This document shows positions 36,531 to 47,713 of a stretch of 64,000 nt of DNA, piece after piece. The notes under the pieces are model-generated. The model had not been told where the DNA came from, ran no database searches, and saw only the letters and a list, made by a program, of their open reading frames with translations. Both the position numbers and the translations under genes were made by a program. The stretch is from Colocasia esculenta (lineage: Eukaryota > Streptophyta > Magnoliopsida > Alismatales > Araceae), in assembly GCA_014218235.1 (NCBI GenBank), contig CM024755.1, positions 42,180,109 through 42,244,108 of the forward strand, in the 5' to 3' direction. Each line of letters starts with the position of its first letter. The stretch's first letter is position 1.

Positions 36531-39500
36531 GTTTTAGCCTTTTATATATACTTGGCTGTTTTTTAGATCCGTCATTTCAATGCCCAACCCAATCCGAAGA
36601 TCCTAATTGGATTCCATCAGTTCCCACACGTCACTTTAACCCACCCGATCGTGTCGGAGAAAACGGCACGCTGATCCGATCCCTATTTGAGATTTTGGAC
36701 CCCCGGGTTGTAGGTTTTAGCCCTTTATATATACTTAGCTGTTTTTTAGATCCGTCATTTCAATGCCCAACCCAATCCGGGGATCCAAATTGGATTTCAT
36801 CAATTCCCACACGTCACTTTAACCCACCAGGTCGTGTCGGAGAAAACGGCACGCCGATCCGATCCCTATTTGGGATTTTGGACCCCCGGGTTGTAGGTTT
36901 TAGCCCTTTATATATACTTGGCTATTTTTTAGATCCGTCATTTCAATGCCCAACCAAATCCGGGGATCCAAATTGGATTCCGTCAGTCCCCACACGTCAC
37001 TTTAACCCACTCCGTCCAGTCGGAGAAAACGGCACGCCGATCCGATCCCTATTTGAGATTTTGGACCCTCAGGTTGTAGGTTTTAGCCCTTTATATATAC
37101 TTGGCTATTTTTTAGATCCGTCATTTCAATACCCAACCCAATTTGGGGATCCAAATTGGATTCCGTCAGTTCGCACACGTCACTTTAACCCACTCAGTCG
37201 TGTCGGAGAAAACGGCATGCCTATCCGATCCCTATTTGGGATTTTAGACCCCCGGTTGTAGGTTTTAGCCCTTTATATAAACTTGGCTGTTTTTTAGATC
37301 CGTCATTTTAATGCCCAACCCAATCCGGGGATCCAAATTAGATTCTGTCAGTTCCCACACGTCACTTTAAACCACCCGGTCGTGTCGGAGAAAACGGCAC
37401 GGCGATCCGATCCCTATTTGGGATTTTGGACCCTCGGGTTGTAGGTTTTAGCCCTTTATATATACTTGGCTGTTTTTTAGATCCGCCATTTCAATGCCCA
37501 ACCCAATCCGATAGTCTAAATTGGATTCAGTCAGTTCCCACATGTCACTTTAACCTACTCGGTCGTGTCGGAGCAAACGACACGCCGATCCGATCCCTAT
37601 TTGGGATTTTGGTCCCCCAGGTTGTAAGTTTTAACCCTTTATACATACTTGACTGTTTTTTAGATCCGTCATTTCAATGCCCAACCCAATCCGGAGATCC
37701 AAATTGGATTCCGTCAGTTCCCACACGCCACTTTAGCCCACCCAGTCGTGTTGGAGAAAACGGCACGCCGATTCGATCCCTATTTGGGATTTTGGACCTC
37801 CGGGTTATAGGTTTTAGCCCTTTATTAATACTTGGCTATTTTTTAGATCCGTCATTTCAATGCCCAACCTAATCCGGGGATCCAAATTGGAATCCGTCAC
37901 TTCCCACACGTCACTTTAACCCACCCGGTCGTGTTGGAGAAAACGGCACGCCGATCCGATCCCTATTTGGGATTTTGGACCCCCGGGTTGTAGGTCTTAG
38001 CCCTTTATATATACTTGGCTATTTTTTAGATCCGTCATTTGAATGTCCAACCCAATCCGGGAATCCAAATTGGATTCTGTCAGTTCCCACACGTCACTTT
38101 AACCCACCCAGTCGTGTCGGAGAAAACGACACGCTGATCCGATCCTTATTTGTGATTTTGGACCCTCGGGTGGTAGGTTTTAGCCCTTTATATATACTTG
38201 GCTATTTTTTAGATCCGTCATTTCAATGCCCAACCCAATCCCGGGATCCAAATTGGATTCCGTCCACATGTCACTTTAACCCACCCAGTCATGTCGGAGA
38301 AAACGGCACGCCGATCCGATCCATATTTGGGATTTTGGACCCCCGGGTTGTAGGTTTTAGCCCTTTATATATACTTGGCTATTTTTTAGATCCGTCATTT
38401 CAATTCCCAACCCAATTCGGAGATCCAAATTGGATTCCGTCAGTTCCCACACGTCACTTTAACCCACCCGGTCGTGTTAGAGAAAATGATACGCTGATCC
38501 GATCCCTATTTGGGATTTTGGACCCCCGGGTTGTAGGTTTAAGCCCTTTATATATACTTGGCTATTTTTTATATCCGTCATTTCAATGCCCAACCCAATC
38601 CGGGGATCCAAATTGGATTCCGTCAGTTCCCACACGTCACTTTAACCCACTCGGTCGTGACGGAGAAAACGGCATGCCGATCCGATCCCTATTTGGGATT
38701 TTGGACCTCCGGGTTGTAGGTTTTAGCCCTTTATATATACTTGGCTATTTTTTAGATCCGTCATTTCAATGCCCAACCCAATTCGAGGATCCAAATTGGA
38801 TTCCGTCAGTTCCCACACGTCACTTTAACCCACCCAGTTGTGTCGGAGAAAACGACATACCGATCCGATCCCTATTTGGGATTTTGGCCCCCGCGTTGTA
38901 GGTTTTAGCCTTTTATATATACTTGGCTGTTTTTTAGATCCGTCATTTCAATGCCCAACCCAATCCGAAGATCCTAATTGGATTCCATCAGTTCCCACAC
39001 GTCACTTTAACCCACCCGATCGTGTCGGAGAAAACGGCACGCTGATCCGATCCCTATTTGAGATTTTGGACCCCCGGGTTGTAGGTTTTAGCCCTTTATA
39101 TATACTTAGCTGTTTTTTAGATCCGTCATTTCAATGCCCAACCCAATCCGGGATCCAAATTGGATTTCATCAATTCCCACACGTCACTTTAACCCACCAG
39201 GTCGTGTCGGAGAAAACGGCACGCCGATCCGATCCCTATTTGGGATTTTGGACCCCCGGGTTGTAGGTTTTAGCCCTTTATATACTTGGCTATTTTTTAG
39301 ATCCGTCATTTCAATGCCCAACCAAATCCGGGGATCCAAATTGGATTCCGTCAGTCCCCACACGTCACTTTAACCCACTCCGTCCGGTCGGAGAAAACGG
39401 CACGCCGATCCGATCCCTATTTGAGATTTTGGACCCTCAGGTTGTAGGTTTTAGCCCTTTATATATACTTGGCTATTTTTTAGATCCGTCATTTCAATAC

Positions 39501-41230
39501 CCAACCCAATTTGGGGATCCAAATTGGATTCCGTCAGTTCGCACACGTCACTTTAACCCACTCAGTCGTGTCGGAGAAAACGGCATGCCTATCCGATCCC
39601 TATTTGGGATTTTAGACCCCCGGGTTGTAGGTTTTAGCCCTTTATATAAACTTGGCTGTTTTTTAGATCCGTCATTTTAATGCCCAACCCAATCCGGGGA
39701 TCCAAATTAGATTCTGTCAGTTCCCACACGTCACTTTAAACCACCCGTCGTGTCGGAGAAAACGGCACGGCGATCCGATCCCTATTTGGGATTTTGGACC
39801 CCCGGTTGTAGGTTTTAGCCCTTTATATATACTTGGCTGTTTTTTAGATCCGCCATTTCAATGCCCAACCCAATCCGATAGTCTAAATTGGATTCAGTCA
39901 GTTCCCACATGTCACTTTAACCTACTCGGTCGTGTCGGAGCAAACGACACGCCGATCCGATCCCTATTTGGGATTTTGGTCCCCCAGGTTGTAAGTTTTA
40001 ACCCTTTATACATACTTGACTGTTTTTTAGATCCGTCATTTCAATGCCCAACCCAATCCGGAGATCCAAATTGGATTCCGTCAGTTCCCACACGCCACTT
40101 TAGCCCACCCAGTCGTGTTGGAGAAAACGGCACGCCGATTCGATCCCTATTTGGGATTTTGGACCTCCGGGTTATAGGTTTTAGCCCTTTATTAATACTT
40201 GGCTATTTTTTAGATCCGTCATTTCAATGCCCAACCTAATCCGGGGATCCAAATTGGAATCCGTCACTTCCCACCCGTCACTTTAACCCACCCGGTCGTG
40301 TTGGAGAAAACGGCACGCCGATCCGATCCCTATTTGGGATTTTGGACCCCGGGTTGTAGGTCTTAGCCCTTTATATATACTTGGCTATTTTTAGATCCGT
40401 CATTTGATGTCCAACCCAATCCGGAATCCAAATTGGATTCTGTCAGTTCCCACACGTCACTTTAACCCCCCAGTCGTGTCGGAGAAAACGACACGCTGAT
40501 CCGATCCTTATTTGTGATTTTGGACCCTCGGGTGGTAGGTTTTAGCCCTTTATATATACTTGGCTATTTTTTAGATCCGTCATTTCAATGCCCAACCCAA
40601 TCCCGGGATCCAAATTGGATTCCGTCCACATGTCACTTTAACCCACCCCAGTCATGTCGAGAAAACGGCACGCCGATCCGATCCATATTTGGGATTTTGG
40701 ACCCCGGGTTGTAGGTTTTAGCCCTTTATATATACTTGGCTATTTTTTAGATCCGTCATTTCAATTCCCAACCCAATTCGGAGATCCAAATTGGATTCCG
40801 TCAGTTCCCACACGTCACTTTAACCCACCCTCGTGTTAGAGAAAATGATACGCTGATCCGATCCCTATTTGGGATTTTGGACCCCCGGGTTGTAGGTTTA
40901 AGCCCTTTTATATATACTTGGCTATTTTTTATATCCGTCATTTCAATGCCCAACCCAATCCGGGGATCCAAATTGGATTCCGTCAGTTCCCACACGTCAC
41001 TTTAACCCACTCGGTCGTGACGGAGAAAACGGCATGCCGATCCGATCCCTATTTGGGATTTTGGACCTCCGGGTTGTAGGTTTTAGCCCTTTATATATAC
41101 TTGGCTATTTTTTAGATCCGTCATTTCAATGCCCAACCCAATTCGAGGATCCAAATTGGATTCCGTCAGTTCCCACACGTCACTTTAACCCACCCAGTTG
41201 TGTCGGAGAAAACGGCACGCCTTTCTGATC
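36531..41230 (+). repeat. Higher-order repeat of about 2.37 kb (13 monomers), two copies
   Basis: Segment 36531-38901 recurs from 38902; the marker GTTTTAGCCTTTTATATATA is at 36531 and 38902, 2371 bp apart. The order of variant monomers is the same in both. The second copy has many small deletions (for example near 39150, 39290, 39390, 39748, 40352 and 40400-40470) that the first lacks, so it has decayed faster or is less well homogenised. Confidence 0.8.
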
Positions 41231-41329
41231 CCTATTTGGGATTTTGGACCCCCGGGTTGTAGGTTTTAGCCCTTTATATATACTTGGCTATTTTTTAGAT
41301 CCGTCATTTCAATGCCCAACCCAATCCGG

Positions 41330-41839
41330 GAGTGCAAATTGGATTCCGTCTATTCCCACACGTCACTTTAACCCACCCGGTTGTGTCGGAGCGAACGACA
41401 CACCGATCTTATCCCTATTTGGGATTTTGGACCCCCCAGGTTGTAGTTGTTGACCCTTTATACATACTTGACTATTTTTAGATCCGTCAATTAAACGCCC
41501 AACCCAACCCGGGAGTCCAAATTGGATTCCGTCAGTTCCCACACGTCACTTTAACCCTCTCGGTCGTGTCCGCGCAAACGGCACACCGATCCTATCCCTA
41601 TTTGGGATTTTGGACCCCCAAGTTGTAGGTTTTGACCCTTTATATATACATGGGTGTTTTTTATATCCGTCAATTGAATGCCTAACCTAACCCGAGAGTC
41701 CAAATTGGATTCCGTCATTTCCCACACGTCACTTTAACCCACCCGGTTGTGTCGGAGGAAACGACACGCCGATCGGATCCCTATTTGGGATTTTGGACCC
41801 TTTATATATACTTGGCTGTTTTTTAAATCCGTCATTTCA
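41330..41839 (+). repeat. Diverged edge monomers of satellite array B
   Basis: The last three monomers carry many private substitutions (for example CAACCCGGGAGTCC near 41503 and TGGGTGTTTTTTATATCCG near 41650), and a block is missing between TTTTGGACCC and TTTATATATA near 41800. This is the usual picture at a satellite edge, where exchange with internal units is rarer. The array stops within GTCATTTCA at about 41839. Confidence 0.8.
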
Positions 41840-41977
41840 GACTCCACCTCCCGCTCAAGGGCATTTGGGTCAACTTCTTCCTGTTCGTTATCCTTATATA
41901 AGCAAATTGTTTCATTTATATCATCAGCACTGAACTGCGTAGAAGCTGCCAACTTCTCGTGCGTCACTCCGATCTGA

Positions 41978-42475
41978 TTAAAAAAAATTGTCATGAACAC
42001 CTTCGAGCTCATCATCAGCCGGGAGAAGCTCATACTCAGGGAATAGCCTTGATTTCACTATACATGCAGCCCACCAATCTCTTAATTTGAGGGATGAATA
42101 ATTTGAATAATAAACTTGTTGGGCTTGTGCCGCCAGAATGAATGGCTCATATGTACTCAACTTGGACTTATGCTTGACATCGACAATTCCATATGTTGTG
42201 TTATGACGAATAGATGTCAGATCAAACCAATGACACTTGAAGAGAAATACATTGTTGTTTTGTCCCAAAAATTGCAGTTCAATGACTTCTTCGAGAATGC
42301 CATAATAGTCAATTTCATTTTCATTGTAGGCACTTCCCTTCACACATACGCCGCTGTTCATCGTAGACTTATTCCATCCATAATCTATCGTGTGAAATCT
42401 GTATCCATTCACAATGTAGCCTGGATAGACACGTACAATCTTCGAGGGGCCATAACTGATCTCTTGTACTCTTGA
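41978..42475 (-). pseudogene. TNP2 DUF4216 domain
   Basis: The minus strand reads NGYRFHTIDYGWNKSTMNSG, then VKGSAYNENEIDYYGILEEV, VFLFKCHWFD and EPFILAAQAQQVYY, which are diagnostic of DUF4216 near the C-terminus of plant CACTA transposase polypeptides. A frameshift near 41980 separates it from an acidic tail (DPNALEREVESE) that runs into the satellite at about 41840. The gene was therefore close to its natural end when the satellite boundary formed. Confidence 0.85.
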
Positions 42476-42772
42476 ATCAGTAATAAAACCTTGTTCAACC
42501 TATTATCCAAAAAATAGAGAGACATTGACAAATTACAACACTTGTTGTATGCATAAGAACATAACACTTATGTTTCAAAATATTTAGACACATACTCGAG
42601 ATCTTAACCAAGTAGGAAAAGACTTCTCCCGTTCCTTTTCAACCTGCACGTCAGTTAGACATGGATTCCGTTGCAGTATGACCGAGTCAAACTCTCTGCA
42701 ATGTAAATGTCATCCAACCTTTCAGTTCTGCAGCATTGCACGCAAATGATGTACATCATAATTGTTGAGAGA

Positions 42773-43105
42773 TTACTCAATGTAGGGGTCTAGTTCTGCG
42801 CAATTCATGAACATGTAGATCTCCGCAGCTACCAACTCTCTATCTTCGAGTGCGCGAGTAGAAGAATATCCGAACGCCCGTCCGGGACACTTGAATACAA
42901 AGAGTCGGTCAGACACATTAGAATCTCCACCATCATCATTACGTGGAGGTTGAGTGCGTCGGGTTCGTATTTCCGTGTCAAAGTACATCGAACAGAAGTT
43001 CGATATCTCCTCAATGAGGTACGCCTGGGTAATGGAGCCCTCAACTTGTGCTTTGTTGTGGACTTTCATCTGAAGATCGTGCATGCACCTACGACAATAA
43101 TTCAA
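42773..43105 (-). pseudogene. TNP2 DUF4218 C-terminal exon
   Basis: After a probable intron (about 43170-43103) the minus strand reads KAQVEGSITQAYLIEEISNF, the usual continuation of DUF4218 in CACTA transposase genes. The frame ends in a stop near 42773. Coding-like sequence with the same family flavour resumes at about 42660-42600 (RNPCLTDVQVEKEREKSFPTW). Confidence 0.75.
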
Positions 43106-43188
43106 ATGAATACATATGAAATATAAAAGATCGTCGTAATGTGAATAAATTGAGATATAGAAATATACCTCTCAAACGGATACATCCA

Positions 43189-44819
43189 TCAAAATTGTAC
43201 TGGTCCTCTGACCCTAGCCTCATATGGCAAATGGATGATCAGGTGCTCCATTGAATCAAAGAATGCTGGAGGAAATATCTTCTCTAATCTGCAGACTGTC
43301 TGTATTATATTTTGCTCCATATTTTGCAAGTCATGAAGCCTGAGTTCTGATGCAGATAAAATCCTGAAGAATTGACTCAGCTCAGTCATTGATCCCCATA
43401 TTTGCTTCTGTAACAACTCACGAAAAGCAAGTGGTATCAGTCTTTGCATGAAAACATGGCAGTCATGACTCTTCATTCCGTATATTTTTCCCTTGTTGAC
43501 ATTTACACAATGGGCAATATTTGAGACATATCCATCCAGAAATCTCAATTGCTTCAACCATTGCAAGACTTCCTTAATCTGTCTGGCCCCAAGCACATAT
43601 GAAGCTTTAGGTTGCACCACTTTTCCACTAACATGCTGCAGCTCTAGTTCTGGACGTCTGCAAAGTACTTTCAAATCCAAACGTGCCTTGATGTTATCCT
43701 TCGTTTTGCCTTTGACGTCCATAACTGTATTGAACACATTATCAAAAACATTCTTCTCTATATGCATGACGTCTAGGTTATGTCGTATCAAAAGTGTTGA
43801 CCAATAAGGCAATTCCCAAAATATGCTTTGCTTCACCCAATTGTGATCCTTCCCAAAGCCAGGGATTTGTCGGGTACTACCAAGCAGTTGTGTTACAGTC
43901 GGTAAGTTCTGGACCCGCCTCGCCATGTTTCCACCAGACACCCATTCCATATCTACCTCCTCCATCACAATTGTATTTTTCAAAAAAGAATTCTTTTGTT
44001 TTCGGAAAGGATGGTCACTCGGTAGAAACCGACGATGACAATCGAATCAACATGATTTTCCCCCAGATTTCAACACAAATGATTTAAAATCCTCCATGCA
44101 ATAAGGACATGCCAACCTCCCATGTGTGCTCCAGCCAGATAACATGTCGTACATTGGAAAGTCACTTATTGTCCACATTAATGCAGCTTTCAAATTGAAA
44201 TTCTATTTTCTGGATGCATCATAAGAGAGAACCCCATCTGACCATAACATTTCATCTCATCAATCAACGGTCTGAGATATATGTCTATATTTTTTCCTGG
44301 ACTTTTTGGACCCGAAATCAGCAATGAAAGGAACAGATTCTCATGCTTCATGCACATGCCTGGCGGAAGGTTATACAGTGTTAGGAATACTGGCCAACAT
44401 GAGTAAGATGCCACCGAGCGTCCGAATGGATTGAAACTGTCTGTGCATAAACCCAGCCGCACGTTGCGTGGATCCCTTGAGAAGTAAGGATGTGAACGGC
44501 TAAAATGAGCCCAAGCTTCACCATCAGCAGGATGACTCATTTCACCTTCGTCACGACGGACTGTTTCCACATGCCAAGTCATATGTCCAGCTGTCTTCGG
44601 GGACATGAACAACCGCTGCAATCTGGGTGTGATCGGAAAGTACCGCAATGACTTATACGGAACATCCTTCTGCTTTGAGTTGTCCCCTCTCTTGGGCTTG
44701 AATCTATCATGTTTACAAATACAACATGATGTCTTCTCCGCATCATCTTTGTAGTACAACATACAGTGATTCAGACATGCATCAATTTTCATAAAACCAA
44801 GCCCCAGAACATTCACCAT
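43189..44819 (-). pseudogene. TNP2 transposase core
   Basis: The sequence begins with the CICKHDRFKP zinc-type motif. Then come the family hallmarks WHVETVRRDEGEMSHPADG, GLCTDSFNPFG and WPVFLTLYNLPPGMCMKHE. After a frameshift near 44200 come LKAALMWTISD, LACPYCMED and, beyond another stop near 44040, SIFWELPYWSTLLIRHNLDVMHIEKNVFDN. The HNLDVMHIEKN block is one of the most conserved parts of plant CACTA transposases. The C-terminal part (KSHDCHVFMQRLIPLAFREL, RLEKIFPPAFFDSMEHL) begins the DUF4218 region. Confidence 0.88.
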
Positions 44820-44855
44820 CTTCTTCGCACGGTAAAAGTCAGTAGGTAACCTCTC

Positions 44856-45326
44856 TTATTGAGGAAGAATACTCTTGACGAGTAAGAGAAGCCGGTCAAA
44901 ACAACTGACGCTCATATGAAATTTAGATTTCATATTCAGTAGCTGCGACACTGCAGACAACCGTGTATGCTTCTCACAACCATCCCATAATGGCTCATCA
45001 GCATCTCGAAGTAACTGATAAAATCTTTGAGCTCTATCATTCGGCACTTATTCATTTGTTTGATCTTCATGAATATTGAACTCCGGACCAGCAGCATCGA
45101 CAACCATGTCTACGTACGTACTTATGGAGGCAAAGTAATTAGCTAGTCCAGACGACTGAATATTCAGCTCACCATGAGACCACCATAACTCATAATGGGC
45201 AACAAATCCTCTCGTATACAAATGATGCTGCACATCCCATGTCGATATCCACTTTCTGTTCTTACAAGCCGAACACGGACATCTGATGTTACCCATCGGA
45301 TCAGCTGCTACTGATGAATTACTCAA
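44856..45326 (-). pseudogene. TNP2 N-terminus (transposase-associated domain)
   Basis: The sequence contains IRCPCSACKNRKW followed by a His-rich segment and GFVAHYELWWSHGE. This is the Cys-containing domain found at the start of plant TNP2 transposases. A TAA at 45050-45048 interrupts the frame, which then continues without a shift through SRLSAV-like sequence to a second TAA near 44856. After that the frame reads on into the core domain. The residues around both stops fit the family, so these are simple nonsense mutations. Confidence 0.82.
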
Positions 45327-47031
45327 TGCAAACTAAATAAAACTGTCAACTCCGTCTTTAAACTCCTCGGTCACAACTCCATTCACTATTCCACGATACA
45401 TCCATGACCGATTCCCATAAGACATTTTTCCTACACAGATTAAATGTCATGTCACAAGTTAAAATCCAACACACCCTCACATCGTTCAAGTACCATACAT
45501 ATGATACATACATTATATGGAGAGTCCCAGAGCTAATGGGTGAAACAAAGTGTTGACATAAAGATAAATGAAGAGTAAGCATACATGAATATCAACTAAA
45601 TTTGAGCACTATATAAATACTTAATGGTATTGAACATTAAAAGAACACAAAGACTATTTGTTCATACAAACGTGATTCTTCATATTAGGCCACCACCACT
45701 TGATCAACTTTTTATTCACCAACTTCTTATTAGATTTCCTAGGTTTTGAACGAACCACTGATATCCCTAAATATAGTTTACCAAATACATCTCTTCGTAC
45801 ATAATGGGAAGACATAACTTTCATAATGTCAAGCTCTTGACCACAATTATTTTCCACAAATTTTGACTAGTCTTTTCCACTAAACATGTACATACTACCA
45901 CACCAACTACGTCGTAAGATAACAGAATATCGCAGTCCTTTTTCATCTTGACAATAATAGATAATCCACTTTTATTTTCTAAACTTTGTCTTTCTTCTTT
46001 CCGAATAATCTTTATGATTTTCTTCATCTTCTCTTTCACCAAGTAAACCATCATCATGCATCTTCGAATATCCATCGGTAATATCTTCGTTCAAACAACA
46101 TGTACTTTGATACGTTGACATTTGTTCTTCTTTGAGCCTAATTTCCAATCGCGAACTCTCATCACTATTAGAAAAAAAATTATAACATTTATTCATGAGT
46201 ATTTAAAATATGAAATTAAAATCATAATATGGTAAATATGAAAGAATCAATCAAATGACTACAAATAAACAACGAGCAATGCAACACCCCATTTAGGTAC
46301 CAAAAGAGATTGGTACAAGATTACAAGTGCCATCACTAATATGAATTGGCTTGTAGGAACTCACTAAATGTGTATCAGAGAGGAGTGAGTAGATGTACCC
46401 GAAATTTTCAACAAAATTACAAACACATAATAATGACCACCTAACTGCGATCAAACATTCATAGACTGTCCAAAACGGGACATTCAAGACTTTGAGTTAG
46501 ATATACACGTTCTCATTATTGAAAATAAGACTCGTGCACATCAATCTCAAAGTCTTGAATGGGAAGTTCATTGACACGGGCTTAACACGCTCTCATGAGG
46601 TGTGTGCAGTGAAAAAATGCTATACATGCATTGATCAAATTTAAAACCCAAATAAATATGAAAGGAATATGGAAACAAAATCATACATGTGAACAAGTGC
46701 AATAATAAACCAAATTCATACATACATGTAGATGAATTGCATTAAAGTAAGAAATACAATACTAATCACTAAACTGAAAGTAAGCATTAAAAACAATCCA
46801 TATAATAGTGTTATATTGAAATAAGTTTGAATTAAGGATTTATAGCTACAAGAAAGATTTTGTACTGATTTTTTTAAATCTTGATCAAGTCACATTACAG
46901 TTCCATGCCTTTAGCATTCAATTCAAGAGGAGAATGGGATCATTGAGACCCTTCATGTGCTTTCTATAGATAAAGTCTCTACTTCAGATCAAAAGATCGA
47001 TCTAAACCTGAAGATTTCTGTTTACAAGGGC
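45327..47031 (-). other. CACTA 5' internal region, no recognisable gene
   Basis: This AT-rich sequence lies between the transposase N-terminus and the MITE-like insertion. Short open frames on the minus strand (for example 45654-46487) have no motif I recognise and read like random AT-rich translation. It may hold the promoter, 5' UTR, introns or a decayed second CACTA gene (TnpA-like), but nothing supports a specific choice. The one notable structure is the foldback at 46481-46561. Confidence 0.5.
46481..46561. repeat. Foldback (16-bp perfect stem, extended imperfect stem)
   Basis: CATTCAAGACTTTGAG at 46481-46496 is the exact reverse complement of CTCAAAGTCTTGAATG at 46546-46561, with 49 bases between. 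Partial pairing seems to continue into the loop (GAT and CAC blocks align) and outside the arms (GTCCAAAAC against GTTCATTGACAC). It could be a relic of a foldback element, an LTR-type repeat or a small-RNA hairpin. Confidence 0.6.
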
Positions 47032-47210
47032 ATCTTAGGCTATGTTTGGTACCCAAAATTTTGGAGTTATAGAATGGGATAAGTGAAAATATCTTCTAAA
47101 TTTTGAAATTGTAGACTGGATAGAGTGAGGATATCCTAAAAATTGTGGGGAATTTTAGAGATATCCTCACTCTATCCTAGTCTATCCAAATACTAAACAT
47201 AACCTAAGAT
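47032..47210. mobile_element. MITE-like foldback element (about 179 bp)
   Basis: The ends are inverted repeats: ATCTTAGGCTATGTTTGGTA at 47032 and, reversed, ATCTTAGGTTATGTTTAGTA from 47210. Inside, GGATAGAGTGAGGATATC (47118-47135) pairs perfectly with 47160-47177, so the whole unit can fold back. Size and structure fit a miniature inverted-repeat transposable element nested in the CACTA element. The superfamily is unclear because the target duplication (TTA or TCTTA) cannot be separated from the terminal repeat by eye. Confidence 0.7.
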
Positions 47211-47713
47211 TCTTATAACTAAACCTAGTAATTAATGATAAGTTAGTTTTGAAAATGCTTCAATGTCAAATTTTTTGATGATTGTCATATAAAAGCTCAT
47301 AGCTCTTTAATTGAAAGTTAGATCGAGAAATATATATCCTTGGAAACTTTGGAGGCTCCAAGTATATTACAATTGGTTTCCAGGGTTGTGCCTCCTCCAT
47401 TGGGGAAAAAACGGAACAGCAGGGAAGCAAGCTACCCCATGTGGGGGCTCTCTCTGTCTTGTTATGTTATCATCATGCGTTCAAATTTTTAGAGTAGGTG
47501 GATACCCAATTAGAGTAGTTCTCAAAAGGGTGGGCATAGTAGTACCCATAGCTTTTCTCTCTCTGATCAGGGTTTGTGGCCCCCTCAAATCCAAAACTGG
47601 TATATATATATGTTAGTTTGGAGTTGAAACAGATATATAGACAAATTAATTAAGACTCTTTATCAGATGTTTGATTTATTTTTAGTCTTTGATAAAGTTG
47701 TAACTTATTATAG
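47211..47713. other. Unassigned CACTA internal sequence
   Basis: There is a short AT-rich stretch, then a more GC-balanced piece around 47330-47600. A 101-codon forward open frame there (47311-47616) has no recognisable motif and no supporting context. I see no RNA gene or regulatory signal I could defend. Confidence 0.4.

Larger units (their letters stand above)
21165..41839 (+). repeat. Satellite array B, 183/177-bp monomer (about 113 units)
   Basis: This is the same satellite family in the same orientation as array A, from the LINE copy 2 poly(A) to an abrupt junction with CACTA sequence near 41839. 177-bp variants are frequent and regularly spaced in 25500-33400, creating higher-order repeats. 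The longest stop-free frame is 30214-33126 (970 codons, about 16 monomers). Frames elsewhere are broken by 1-2 base indels, especially at 39100-41000. A block at 33963-34800 matches 13644-14480 (offset 20319), so array B contains segments homologous to array A. Confidence 0.95.
41840..45326 (-). pseudogene. CACTA TNP2-type transposase gene, broken
   Basis: TNP2/TnpD proteins bind CACTA termini and cut and join the element. Reading the minus strand, the domain order of plant TNP2 genes is kept: the N-terminal transposase-associated Cys domain (45326-45048), the tnp2 transposase core (about 44819-43190), DUF4218 (about 43260-42773) and DUF4216 (about 42470-41978). Breaks include in-frame stops at 45050-45048, in 44860-44850 and in the DUF4218 start (a TGA where RWMYPFER is expected), and frameshifts near 44200 and near 41980. 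An intron is likely between about 43170 and 43103 (GTATAT...GTAG), and another near 42600-42500. The gene ends at the satellite junction (about 41840). It cannot make an active transposase. Confidence 0.9.

Noticed and set aside
4321..41453. Dozens of open frames of 60-970 codons with a 61-residue repeat, as a repetitive protein gene family
   Set aside because: They coincide with satellite monomers, begin and end at random units, are broken by indels in many copies, and amino-acid changes look unconstrained. The frame survives because the monomer length is divisible by three.
4084..41839. CRISPR-like or spacer-containing repeat array
   Set aside because: Monomers abut directly with no unique spacers, unit length is 183 bp, and the context is a plant genome.
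4084..41839. rDNA intergenic-spacer subrepeats
   Set aside because: No 18S, 5.8S or 25S sequence is present on either side, and the arrays are bounded by LINE and CACTA sequence.
42116..44087. Forward frames over the CACTA region
   Set aside because: They are antisense shadows of the TNP2 pseudogene, whose minus-strand motifs are unmistakable.
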